From Firmicutes bacterium CAG:882 (GTDB lineage: Bacteria; Bacillota; Clostridia; Lachnospirales; Lachnospiraceae): a DNA stretch of 11,963 nt. Positions 1 through 7,144 of the stretch are shown here, one piece after another. The notes under the pieces are model-generated. The model was not told the origin of the DNA and did no database searches. It was given only the letters and a program-made list of their open reading frames with translations. The DNA lies in contig FR895385.1 in the NCBI GenBank assembly GCA_000435595.1, positions 1 through 11,963 on the forward strand, given 5' to 3'. A program made the translations under genes and the position numbers. How positions within the stretch are numbered: position 1 is the stretch's first letter; each line of letters begins with the position of its first letter.

Positions 1-173
1 GGCAGCATCAGGTCAAGCAGCACCAGCGCATAGCCATATTCCTTCATATTTAAAAGAAGTCTCGCCTCCGTGCCCGAAAAGGCCTGCTCACAGTAATATC
101 CCTCCTTCGTCAATGCCTCACAGAGCAGATTATTAATATTGGTATCATCTTCCACAATCAGTATTTTCTGCAT
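1..173 (-). CDS. Response regulator, receiver domain (partial, N-terminal part only)
   Basis: The first 57 codons of a two-component response regulator; the rest lies beyond the left edge. The translation opens MQKILIVEDD, a typical receiver beta-1 strand with the acidic pocket at E8, D9 and D10. The hydrophobic strand VLLDLML carries the probable phosphorylated aspartate at D54. The output domain is not visible; an OmpR/PhoB-type winged helix is the commonest partner of this kind of receiver, but that is inference. The ATG is supported by AGGAG at 183-187, nine bases upstream. The gene follows the DUF4097 gene by 91 bases on the same strand and may share its transcript or have its own promoter; I found no convincing one in the gap. 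A histidine kinase would be expected further left. Confidence 0.88.
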   Translation of the reverse strand, partial: MQKILIVEDDTNINNLLCEALTKEGYYCEQAFSGTEARLLLNMKEYGYALVLLDLML

Positions 174-202
174 GATTTACAACTCCTAATTCTTATAACG
201 CC

Positions 203-238
203 ATACAGCAGCCCAAAAAGCACTTAAAACTGCCGTAT
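203..238 (-). other. Weak hairpin between DUF4097 gene and response regulator
   Basis: Nine-base arms (203-211 and 230-238, one G-U pair) around an 18-base loop. No U-tract follows on the minus strand, so it does not look like a terminator and could let transcription run on into the response regulator gene. Small enough to be chance. Confidence 0.25.
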
Positions 239-264
239 TTTCGTACATCACTGCCACAATCTAT

Positions 265-1245
265 TTATTTAGAAACATCAAACTTCACCGTGATATCCGC
301 GTTTGATGTGTTCAGTTTAAGCTTTGACTGACCCTTTCCCCCGGTATACTTCGTTCCGTGTACATCGCTGCCAAGCTTAATGCTGCCGTTGCTGGTTTTA
401 ATCTCATAGTAGTAATCGCTGTCCTCGCCATAGAGCGATGCCTTTATGCTGCCGTTCGAGGTATGCGCCTCGAGCGCGCCGTCAAAATACACTTCCCTTA
501 AAGCTATCTCGGCATTGGTGGTCTTAAGAAGAGCTTCAGCACCGCTCACCCCCTCAAGTTCGACCTCGCCGTTGCTTGTTTTAACATTTAACCGGTCTGC
601 CTGCACGCTTGAGAGCTGTGCCGTTCCGTTGCTTGTAGTTACTGTAAGTTCTTCAGCCGTAACTCCTTCCACTACGACATTGCTGTTCGTAGTCACTGCA
701 CTGAGCGTCTCCCCGCTCACATTTGAAAATGTTATCCTGGCATTCGTCGTACCTGCGCTCACCTTTCCCGTGGCAGAGATATCCTCGATGACAATATTTT
801 CATTGGCGGTCGACACGTCTATGAACTCGCACCCGCCGTCAGGGATATATAATTTTATGTACTGCTCATCATCATTGAACAGATTGTAGATAAAGCTAAG
901 CCTCGCGCCATTCATGGAATTTTTTATGATGAGCTCATCACCTTCTACCCCGAACTGTATATTGTCATCGTCATAATTGTACAGCTTTAAATCCACACCG
1001 TATTTGCCGTTGTCCGAGCTGTATATGTAGATTTTACAGTTGGCTGCATCTACCGTGACACTCTTAAATGCATCATAGTCCATATCGTTAAATGATAATT
1101 CCTTAAATTGCGCGTCTGAGATTATGCCCTTTCCCGTAAAATCAAAGACTATTCCTCTCCCTCCCATCACCTTTCCTATGGAAAACAGCGCTCCGCCCAG
1201 AAATATGCATACAACCGCGGTCAGCAATAACACCTTTTTTTTCAT
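265..1245 (-). CDS. DUF4097-family membrane-anchored beta-repeat protein
   Basis: A 326-residue protein with an N-terminal hydrophobic segment (about residues 4-27) after a lysine-rich start; it reads as a membrane anchor or uncleaved signal, so the body should be extracytoplasmic. From about residue 146 to the end there are nine short repeats spaced mostly 19-22 residues apart, each centred on T[ST]N[GAS] or a variant followed by a beta strand (for example TTSNGTAQLSSV and KTSNGEVELEGV). This pattern is the hallmark of the DUF4097 adhesin-like family, expected to fold as a beta-helix. GAGG five bases before the ATG supports the start. It lies 50 bases after the HAAS/DUF1700 gene and is the third gene of a PadR-HAAS-DUF4097 cassette often seen in Firmicutes. 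The molecular function of the family is not settled; an envelope-stress or surface role is inference. Confidence 0.85.
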   Translation of the reverse strand: MKKKVLLLTAVVCIFLGGALFSIGKVMGGRGIVFDFTGKGIISDAQFKELSFNDMDYDAFKSVTVDAANCKIYIYSSDNGKYGVDLKLYNYDDDNIQFGVEGDELIIKNSMNGARLSFIYNLFNDDEQYIKLYIPDGGCEFIDVSTANENIVIEDISATGKVSAGTTNARITFSNVSGETLSAVTTNSNVVVEGVTAEELTVTTSNGTAQLSSVQADRLNVKTSNGEVELEGVSGAEALLKTTNAEIALREVYFDGALEAHTSNGSIKASLYGEDSDYYYEIKTSNGSIKLGSDVHGTKYTGGKGQSKLKLNTSNADITVKFDVSK

Positions 1246-1295
1246 TGTATCCTCACTCCTTTTTCAGATATCCCATAAAATACATAAGCAAGCTT

Positions 1296-1943
1296 TTAAT
1301 TTTTATTAAAAAACATCTTAAAAGCACTCACAATTCCCTTTACAATGTATGTTCCAAGGAAAAATGCGAGTATTCCGGCTCCAAGCATAAACAGACCGCC
1401 GCCGAGCACAAGCAGCCCATCCGCAAGTGACTTGCCAAAAGCAAAAAATCCCGCTGCCACGCTTGCAATTCCGGCTATCACACACGCCGCGAACACGACA
1501 AACACCGCAAATACAACAGCCACAACGACCAGCAGCAGGCTGAAAAGTATTGCCAGCCCCGCAAATGCCAAGGGAACCCATATCGGGGCCGTGCATGCGA
1601 GCGCGATTATTTTTCCGGGTGATTTTTTCTTTTTGGTGTTTCCTTCTTCCCATGAATAATCATAGGCTCCTGTGTTGCCATCATTATAAACGCCATATGC
1701 CTTTGCCGTATTCTTTGTACTTGTATAATTCCCTGCACTGTAGTTCTCACTATTCTGTGCTCCGTTCCCGCTGCACAATCTCGCCGCAAGCTTCTCAGGC
1801 GCACCAAGTTCCTTCATAGCCGCCCGTTCATCGCCCGAATCACTGAAATATTCCAGATAATATCTTATAACATCATCCTTCTCATCATCCGTCATAGTCG
1901 CTAGATTATCCCTCAAAATCTGAAGATACTCATCTCTTGTCAT
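1296..1943 (-). CDS. HAAS/DUF1700-type membrane protein
   Basis: A 215-residue protein in two parts. Residues 1-58 are a soluble helical domain (MTRDEYLQIL, DEKDDVIRYYLEYFSD, then AMKELGAPEKLAARL), the typical HAAS/DUF1700 signature. A low-complexity polar linker rich in N, Y, S and G runs over about 60-105, ending in a KKKK cluster. Residues 110-207 are strongly hydrophobic and rich in A, V and G, enough for three or four membrane helices. The start overlaps the 3' end of the PadR gene by 14 bases, and its ribosome site GGGAGGG lies inside the PadR gene, so the two are probably translationally coupled. HAAS proteins are commonly encoded beside PadR regulators and are thought to work with them, though the mechanism is not established. 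Confidence 0.87.
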   Translation of the reverse strand: MTRDEYLQILRDNLATMTDDEKDDVIRYYLEYFSDSGDERAAMKELGAPEKLAARLCSGNGAQNSENYSAGNYTSTKNTAKAYGVYNDGNTGAYDYSWEEGNTKKKKSPGKIIALACTAPIWVPLAFAGLAILFSLLLVVVAVVFAVFVVFAACVIAGIASVAAGFFAFGKSLADGLLVLGGGLFMLGAGILAFFLGTYIVKGIVSAFKMFFNKN

Positions 1944-2253
1944 CCTTATTCCCTCCCATAATGCTGTCTATAATATTCTTATACTCCTCCCATTCGAGCC
2001 TGTATGCCGCAAGCCTCTCACGCCCTGCCCCGGTTATCGAATAGTATCTTCTGTTCCTTCCGTTGTACGGCATATCATACACCGTAACCGACTCGTCCTT
2101 CTGCAATCGCCTGAGTACCGGGTACAGTGTGGACTCCGATATCTTCATAAGCTCCTTTATCCTCTGCGTCAGCTCGTAGCCGTACACGTCGGACTGTTCC
2201 AGCACCGACAGCACACAGGCATCCAAAAGTGCTGCGCTTACCTGAAAAGCCAT
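1930..2253 (-). CDS. PadR-family transcriptional regulator
   Basis: A 107-residue winged-helix protein, the usual size of short (subfamily 2-like) PadR regulators. Diagnostic stretches are YGYELTQRIKEL (residues 24-35), the recognition-helix motif STLYPVLRRL (41-50) and the wing RRYYSITGAGRERL (68-81). The C-terminal helix (about 82-98) is the likely dimerisation helix. AAGGAGGG stands directly upstream of the ATG. It is first in a cassette with the HAAS and DUF4097 genes. A consensus promoter and an overlapping dyad lie about 100 bases upstream, so it probably represses its own operon; the inducer is unknown. Confidence 0.93.
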   Translation of the reverse strand: MAFQVSAALLDACVLSVLEQSDVYGYELTQRIKELMKISESTLYPVLRRLQKDESVTVYDMPYNGRNRRYYSITGAGRERLAAYRLEWEEYKNIIDSIMGGNKDDKR

Positions 2254-2287
2254 GGCTGCCCTCCTTTCAAAACCGGTTAAAGCCTTA

Positions 2288-2301
2288 TCGTGCGAGCACG
2301 A
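2288..2301. repeat. Short palindrome in the padR 5' leader
   Basis: Perfect six-base arms TCGTGC/GCACGA separated by GA, lying in the leader between the padR promoter and its start codon. A perfect eight-base palindrome AACCGGTT follows at 2271-2278. Either could be a second operator or a minor RNA hairpin. No U-tract follows, so it is not a terminator. Confidence 0.35.
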
Positions 2302-2352
2302 ACAACTTTTTGACCATCTGTCACCGGAATTTTATAATATTATTTCTTTTTC

Positions 2353-2375
2353 AATACTATACGTCGTATAATATT
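2353..2375. promoter_or_regulatory. Candidate PadR operator (23-base dyad over the padR -10)
   Basis: Ten-base arms at 2353-2362 and 2366-2375 are complementary at nine positions around a three-base centre; the inner part is TATAC-GTC-GTATA. A perfect 12-base palindrome TATAATATTATA (2367-2378) overlaps the right arm. The dyad covers the -10 element and most of the spacer of the padR promoter, exactly where a self-repressing dimer would sit. Known PadR operators are AT-rich dyads often of ATGT/ACAT type; this one is not identical to that, so assignment to PadR rests on position. Confidence 0.55.
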
Positions 2376-2384
2376 ATATGTCAA
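2356..2384 (-). promoter_or_regulatory. Sigma-A promoter of the padR-HAAS-DUF4097 cassette
   Basis: TTGACA (2379-2384) and TATAGT (2356-2361) are separated by exactly 17 bases on the minus strand: a perfect -35 and a five-of-six -10. Transcription should begin near 2349, giving a leader of about 95 bases before the padR ATG. The strength of the promoter suggests the cassette is held down mainly by repression. Confidence 0.75.
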
Positions 2385-2433
2385 CATGGAAATAAATATT
2401 TTATTGCTGTATTTTTCAAATCTCCTATTACAC

Positions 2434-2466
2434 AAAAAAAGAACCCTGCCGTTTCCGGCAAAGTCC
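2434..2466 (-). terminator. Intrinsic terminator after the ilvD-ilvB-glycosyltransferase operon
   Basis: Minus-strand hairpin with 11-base arms (2441-2451 and 2456-2466) closed by a GAAA loop, including two adjacent U-G pairs in mid-stem, followed at once by seven U (2434-2440). It starts 21 bases past the stop codon of the glycosyltransferase gene. The U-tract runs straight into GTGTAATAGGA, a motif also fused to the yajC terminator. Confidence 0.85.
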
Positions 2467-2487
2467 TTCATTCACTGTATCTGACCG

Positions 2488-3531
2488 CTAAAACATCTTC
2501 CTGTAGGCACTCTCAAGCAGTCCGCCCCTTCTCAGTATTTGCGCAGTTTTTTCCGTATTCTCAATCAACTTCTCATACTCGCTGTCCGACATACCGTTAA
2601 GTATTCCGTCAATCTCATCGAGCGACTCGATTGCATAGCCGCAGCCGTGCTCCGCCACAAAATGTGCAAGCCCCGACTGCTTCCACACGAATACAGGGAT
2701 GCCCGATGCAAGGTAGAGACCGCATTTATGGGAGTTGTTGTACCTTAAATAGACGCCGAGCCCTCCGTCACAGGTGTTGACGCTTATTCCGTCCCACACG
2801 AGACCAAAATGACAGCCCGCAAGACTTCTTGGAAGCTCCTCAGGTGCCACAGCTCCGTGGTAAACGCAGTTGCACGGAAGCTCATTGATATCCTTCGTTA
2901 TGCTGCCCCAGAGCTCGAAGCTTAAATCGTCCCCCTTAACCTTTCCGAGTTCAAAGAGAAAAGCCGATTTGTCGAGATTTCCCGCAAACGCAAGCTTCCA
3001 CTTTCCGTCTCCATGTTTCTCATACGGTGCAGTCTGATTGTCGCTCAGAAGATAATCCCATGCACCGACGGGAATCATCCTGCCTGTAACTCCATACTCT
3101 CTTAAAAGCTTCTCGCTGTTATTGTTGGGTGGCATCACGATGTCCGCACAGCCCACATAATACAACTCATCGCGGATTCCCGCTTTTACGCTCTCATCCT
3201 CAAAGTTTCCGTATCTGATAGAATTAAGGTCATTTACAAAGCACACAAGCTTGAAACCCTTAACCTTCTTCAACTTACCAAGAAGCTTAATCTTTATATG
3301 ATTCTCGGGATATGAATATATCACGAAGTCACCTTTTCCCGCCTTGAAAAACACATAGCATGCCATGAACGGAATATCGAGTGCCTTAAAAAGCTTGCCC
3401 GCATCCTTAGAAAAGCCGGGAATGATTTTCATTCCCAGCCTTCCAAATACACTGAATACATCCTGCATTGCTTTTCCGGCGGCATTGTAAGCTCTGTCTA
3501 TTTTCTGATTAAGCATATAGACCCTATTCAA
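2488..3531 (-). CDS. Glycosyltransferase of the Gtf3 / WbbI (galactofuranosyltransferase-like) type
   Basis: A 347-residue soluble protein with no membrane segment. The C-terminal half has the look of a GT-B nucleotide-sugar domain: FAGNLDKSAFL (about 182-192), GLVWDGIS (243-250) and YLRYNNSHKCGLYLASGIPV (261-280), a stretch typical of Gtf3-like and beta-1,6-galactofuranosyltransferase proteins. The N-terminal half contains VNDLNSIRYG (99-108), a common acceptor-domain motif in these families. The start is TTG: GGAGG lies eight bases before it (3540-3544), whereas the first in-frame ATG (3516) is 23 bases away. The gene follows ilvB by 23 bases, so it is probably co-transcribed with the valine/isoleucine genes, and a strong terminator follows it. 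Donor sugar and acceptor cannot be told from the sequence. Confidence 0.78.
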   Translation of the reverse strand: MNRVYMLNQKIDRAYNAAGKAMQDVFSVFGRLGMKIIPGFSKDAGKLFKALDIPFMACYVFFKAGKGDFVIYSYPENHIKIKLLGKLKKVKGFKLVCFVNDLNSIRYGNFEDESVKAGIRDELYYVGCADIVMPPNNNSEKLLREYGVTGRMIPVGAWDYLLSDNQTAPYEKHGDGKWKLAFAGNLDKSAFLFELGKVKGDDLSFELWGSITKDINELPCNCVYHGAVAPEELPRSLAGCHFGLVWDGISVNTCDGGLGVYLRYNNSHKCGLYLASGIPVFVWKQSGLAHFVAEHGCGYAIESLDEIDGILNGMSDSEYEKLIENTEKTAQILRRGGLLESAYRKMF

Positions 3532-3554
3532 CTTTTACACCTCCAGAGTTTTAT

Positions 3555-5234
3555 TTAACAATCTAAGAACTTTTCCTCGCCAAATGCCTCTGATATCGCG
3601 GCTCCCGGTGCAACCATAGGGAATACCTTGTCATCCTTCTCGATGTGGCAGTCGAGCAGGCATGGAATGTTGAGCGCAATGGCATCCTTGATTGCCGCCT
3701 CGAACTCCTCGCAGGTAGTAACCTTATATGCTTTTGCTCCCATTGCCTCCGCAAGCTTGACAAAATCAACCTGGTCATCAAGAACCGTAGCTGAATATCT
3801 CTGTCCATAGAAAAGTGTCTGCCACTGACGAACCATACCGAGAACGTGATTATTTACAACAACCTCGATAATCGGGATATTATATCTTGTGGCTGTGGCA
3901 ATCTCATTCATGTTCATACGGAAGCAGCCGTCACCTGCAATATTGATGACCGTCTTATCCCTGCGTCCCCACTTAGCTCCGATGCTTGCCCCAAGACCGT
4001 ACCCCATGGTTCCGAGACCTCCGGAGGTGAGAAGCTGTCTTGGCTCCTTGTACTTGTAGAACTGTGCAGCCCACATCTGATGCTGGCCAACCTCTGTCGT
4101 GATGATTGCATCGCCCTTTGTAACCTCATATATCTTCTCCATGATATAAGGACCTGTCAGCTTATCTGTATGATATGTAAGCGGATACTGCTTTGCAAGC
4201 TCCTCAACATGCTCTACCCACTCATCATGCTTCTGCTGTGTGAGCTTTTCGTTGACACGCTTTAATATCTCCTTAATGTCTCCTATGACGCTTGCTTCAA
4301 CCCTGATATTCTTATTAATCTCCGCCGGGTCAACGTCGAACTGCACAATCTTTGCGTTTGTCGCGAACTTCTTGGCATTTCCGGTTACACGGTCTGAAAA
4401 TCTTGCGCCGACAACCACGAGAAGATCACACTCCGACACACCGAAGTTGGCAGCCTTTGTCCCGTGCATTCCGAGCATTCCCATATAGAGCGGGTCTGTG
4501 CCGTTGAATGCTCCCTTTCCCATAAGTGAATCCGTAACAGGTGCATGGAGCTTCTTAACGAACTCCGCAAGTTCTTTATCCGCACCTGATATAACCGCGC
4601 CACCGCCTACGAATACAAAAGGTTTCTTTGCCTGAGAAATCATCTCAACAACCTTATCAATATCCTCTGTCTTAATCGTATCTGTTACACGCTCAACAGG
4701 CTCCGGCTTCTTATACTCATACTCTGCCATGGCTGCTGTAGCGTCCTTGGTGATATCAATGAGTACAGGTCCCGGTCTGCCCGATGCAGCTATCTTAAAT
4801 GCACTTCTTACAACATCCGCAAGCTTATTTACATCTTTAACAATATAGTTGTGCTTGGTTATAGGCATCGTGACACCTGTTATATCTATCTCCTGAAAGG
4901 AATCCTTTCCAAGAAGCGAAACACCTACATTACAGGTAACTGCTACAATAGGCACCGAATCCATATACGCCGTCGCAATACCCGTCACAAGATTGGTAGC
5001 TCCCGGACCTGAGGTTGCAAAACACACGCCGACCTTTCCCGTAGCCCTCGCATATCCGTCTGCAGCATGCGAAGCTCCCTGCTCATGTGATGTAAGAATA
5101 TGTGTAATCTTATCTGAATTCTTATATAATTCATCATATACATTGAGGATGGCACCACCCGGATAACCGAATACAGTGTCTACACCCTGCTCTTTCAAAC
5201 ACTCAATCAATATCTGTGAACCGTTTAACTGCAT
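3555..5234 (-). CDS. ilvB: Acetolactate synthase, catalytic (large) subunit
   Basis: A thiamine-diphosphate and FAD enzyme that condenses pyruvate with pyruvate or 2-oxobutyrate, the first common step of valine, leucine and isoleucine synthesis. The 559-residue length is normal. Visible motifs: YPGGAIL (24-30), the activating glutamate in SHEQGASHAADGYAR (E51), the FAD-region ARFSDRVTG (277-285), the ThDP motif GDGCFRMNMNE ending in VVVNN (435-462), and GMVRQWQTLFY (466-476), a signature of anabolic AHAS rather than catabolic AlsS. The ATG at 5234 follows GGGAGG and begins MQLNGSQILIE, like known IlvB; an in-frame upstream ATG would add 54 unrelated residues overlapping ilvD. It follows ilvD by 19 bases. 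No small regulatory subunit gene lies next to it. Confidence 0.95.
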   Translation of the reverse strand: MQLNGSQILIECLKEQGVDTVFGYPGGAILNVYDELYKNSDKITHILTSHEQGASHAADGYARATGKVGVCFATSGPGATNLVTGIATAYMDSVPIVAVTCNVGVSLLGKDSFQEIDITGVTMPITKHNYIVKDVNKLADVVRSAFKIAASGRPGPVLIDITKDATAAMAEYEYKKPEPVERVTDTIKTEDIDKVVEMISQAKKPFVFVGGGAVISGADKELAEFVKKLHAPVTDSLMGKGAFNGTDPLYMGMLGMHGTKAANFGVSECDLLVVVGARFSDRVTGNAKKFATNAKIVQFDVDPAEINKNIRVEASVIGDIKEILKRVNEKLTQQKHDEWVEHVEELAKQYPLTYHTDKLTGPYIMEKIYEVTKGDAIITTEVGQHQMWAAQFYKYKEPRQLLTSGGLGTMGYGLGASIGAKWGRRDKTVINIAGDGCFRMNMNEIATATRYNIPIIEVVVNNHVLGMVRQWQTLFYGQRYSATVLDDQVDFVKLAEAMGAKAYKVTTCEEFEAAIKDAIALNIPCLLDCHIEKDDKVFPMVAPGAAISEAFGEEKFLDC

Positions 5235-5253
5235 CTGTGAATCCTCCCTAATA

Positions 5254-6915
5254 TTATTTCTCAAGTACTGCACCCTTGCATGAATCTGACACCATCTTAG
5301 CGTATCTTGCAAGGTAACCTGTTGTAACCCTAGGCTCTCTAGGCTGCCATTTAGCCTTTCTTGCCGCGAGCTCCTCGTCGGATACCGCGAGTTCAAGCTT
5401 ATTCTCCGGAATATTAATCTTAATTAAATCTCCCTCTTCGACAAGAGCAATAGGTCCGCCGACCGCAGCCTCAGGACACACATGTCCGATTGATGCTCCT
5501 CTTGAAGCTCCCGAGAAACGTCCGTCCGTGATGAGTGCCACGCTTGAGCCAAGTCCCATTCCTGCGATTGCAGAGGTAGGATTGAGCATCTCACGCATAC
5601 CCGGTCCTCCCTTAGGCCCCTCGTATCTTATTACGACGACATCTCCGGCAACAATCTTTCCGCCCTTGATAGCTGCAATGGCATCCTCCTCACAGTCAAA
5701 TACTCTTGCAGGTCCTTCATGAACCATCATCTCAGGAACAACTGCCGAACGCTTTACAACACAGGAATCAGGTGCAAGATTTCCCTTGAGAACCGCAATA
5801 CCGCCTGTTGCGCTGTAAGGATTATCAATAGGTCTTATAACATCTGTATTCATATTCTCACAGCCTGCAATGTTCTCCGCCATTGTCTTTCCGGTGACAG
5901 TCATTACATCCGTGTTCAAAAGCTTCTTCTTGTTGAGCTCGTTCATGACGGCATATACACCACCTGCCTCGTTGAGCTCCTCGATATATGTATGTCCTGC
6001 CGGAGCGAGATGGCAGAGGTTAGGTGTCCTTGCACTTATTTCGTTGGCAATATCCACATTAAGCTCCACGCCTGCTTCTCTTGCAATTGCAGGAAGGTGA
6101 AGCATACTGTTCGTCGAACATCCGAGTGCCATATCTACGGTGAGTGCATTCATGAATGCCTTCTCCGTCATGATATCCCTCGGCTTGATGTCCTTCTTTA
6201 CAAGTTCCATTATCTGCATGCCCGCATGCTTTGCAAGCTTAATTCTCTCCGAATATACGGCAGGAATCGTTCCGTTGCCGCGAAGTCCCATTCCAAGTGC
6301 CTCTGTAAGGCAGTTCATGGAGTTGGCTGTGTACATACCTGAACATGAACCGCATGTAGGACAGGTCTTTGCCTCGTACTCCTTCAGCTGCTCCTCGGTA
6401 ATCTTACCTGCAGCATAAGCTCCGACAGCCTCGAACATACTTGAAAGGCTGGTCTTGCAGCCTGCTACCTTACCTGCAAGCATCGGTCCGCCGCTGACAA
6501 AAATTGTAGGTATATTGACTCTGGCTGCAGCCATGAGAAGTCCCGGCACATTCTTGTCACAGTTAGGAATCATCACAAGTCCGTCAAACTGATGTGCAAG
6601 TGCCATACACTCTGTCGAATCGGCAATCAAATCTCTTGTCACAAGCGAGTACTTCATTCCCGTGTGTCCCATCGCAATACCATCGCATACCGCGATAGCC
6701 GGGAACACTCTAGGTGTACCGCCAGCCATTGCAACACCGAGCTTTACGGCCTCGACCAATTTATCAATATTCATATGTCCCGGAACAATCTCATTGTAGG
6801 AACTCACGATACCGATTAACGGTCTGTTCATCTCCTCCTCTGTAAGTCCCAGTGCATTAAAGAGGGAACGGTGCGGTGCCTGCTGAGTTCCCTTAAAAAC
6901 TGCGTCACTTCTCAT
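5254..6915 (-). CDS. ilvD: Dihydroxy-acid dehydratase
   Basis: An iron-sulfur enzyme that converts 2,3-dihydroxyisovalerate and 2,3-dihydroxy-3-methylvalerate to the 2-keto acids of valine and isoleucine. The 553 residues match the family. Visible motifs: SSYNEIVPGHMNID (38-51), IPNCDKNVPG (117-126) with cluster ligand C119 and the metal-binding lysine K121, the cysteine-rich block TCPTCGSCSGMYTANSMNC (C185, C188, C191, C202), and GRFSGASRG near the C-terminus. The ATG at 6915 (MRSDAVFKGT) is preceded by TGGAGG at the proper distance; an upstream in-frame ATG at 6939 lies before this ribosome site and adds eight atypical residues. First gene of an ilvD-ilvB-glycosyltransferase operon with its own promoter and a structured leader. 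No sign of damage. Confidence 0.96.
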   Translation of the reverse strand: MRSDAVFKGTQQAPHRSLFNALGLTEEEMNRPLIGIVSSYNEIVPGHMNIDKLVEAVKLGVAMAGGTPRVFPAIAVCDGIAMGHTGMKYSLVTRDLIADSTECMALAHQFDGLVMIPNCDKNVPGLLMAAARVNIPTIFVSGGPMLAGKVAGCKTSLSSMFEAVGAYAAGKITEEQLKEYEAKTCPTCGSCSGMYTANSMNCLTEALGMGLRGNGTIPAVYSERIKLAKHAGMQIMELVKKDIKPRDIMTEKAFMNALTVDMALGCSTNSMLHLPAIAREAGVELNVDIANEISARTPNLCHLAPAGHTYIEELNEAGGVYAVMNELNKKKLLNTDVMTVTGKTMAENIAGCENMNTDVIRPIDNPYSATGGIAVLKGNLAPDSCVVKRSAVVPEMMVHEGPARVFDCEEDAIAAIKGGKIVAGDVVVIRYEGPKGGPGMREMLNPTSAIAGMGLGSSVALITDGRFSGASRGASIGHVCPEAAVGGPIALVEEGDLIKINIPENKLELAVSDEELAARKAKWQPREPRVTTGYLARYAKMVSDSCKGAVLEK

Positions 6916-6975
6916 TGTTAAGCCTCCATATCCATACATAATTCATACATTACATACTACATTTTATATAATAAG

Positions 6976-7011
6976 AATGGTTTCTCCGTTCTGCGAACTC
7001 TCGAAACCATT
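6976..7011 (-). other. ilvD leader hairpin C
   Basis: Nine-base perfect arms AATGGTTTC/GAAACCATT enclosing a smaller GTTC-GCA-GAAC hairpin. It lies about 60 bases before the ilvD start codon. The bases after it are AU-rich but not a clean U-tract, so it would be a poor intrinsic terminator. Its 5' arm can also pair with the 3' arm of hairpin B. Confidence 0.55.
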
Positions 7012-7029
7012 ACCTACATTCGCAATCCG

Positions 7030-7050
7030 TGGTTCAGCTAAGCTGAACCA
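7030..7050 (-). other. ilvD leader hairpin B
   Basis: Nine-base perfect arms TGGTTCAGC/GCTGAACCA with a three-base loop. It starts right after GTAA, as does hairpin C; both begin with the same GTAATGGTT, so B and C look like diverged copies of one structural unit. A three-codon ORF ATG-AGC-AAG-TAA (7051-7062) ends at its 5' foot but has no visible ribosome site. Confidence 0.6.
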
Positions 7051-7070
7051 TTACTTGCTCATATAGGTTT

Positions 7071-7132
7071 GCCCATCTAAAATATATATCGCTTTGTCTG
7101 TAAGCAGCCACGCGATATATATTTTGATGGAC
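7071..7132 (-). other. ilvD leader hairpin A, long AU-rich stem at the transcript 5' end
   Basis: A 14-base perfect stem (7079-7092 with 7112-7125) extended by seven more pairs (7071-7077 with 7126-7132, one G-U) across a single bulged base at 7078; the loop is 19 bases. If the promoter at 7145-7173 is right, the stem begins only some six bases from the transcription start. It could be an mRNA-stabilising cap or the first element of a regulatory leader. Confidence 0.65.
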
Positions 7133-7144
7133 TTATTATTTTAT

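Noticed and set aside
446..889. Plus-strand ORF of 147 codons opposite the DUF4097 gene
   Set aside because: Antisense shadow of a clear minus-strand gene; low-complexity translation and no family resemblance.
5235..5396. Upstream in-frame extension of ilvB by 54 residues
   Set aside because: It lies inside the ilvD 3' end, is Arg-rich and unlike any IlvB N-terminus; the ATG at 5234 has GGGAGG and the typical MQLNGSQIL start.
5719..6342. Plus-strand ORF of 207 codons opposite ilvD
   Set aside because: It mirrors the conserved ilvD frame; translation is rich in Cys, His and Arg with no motifs, and the opposite gene is certain.
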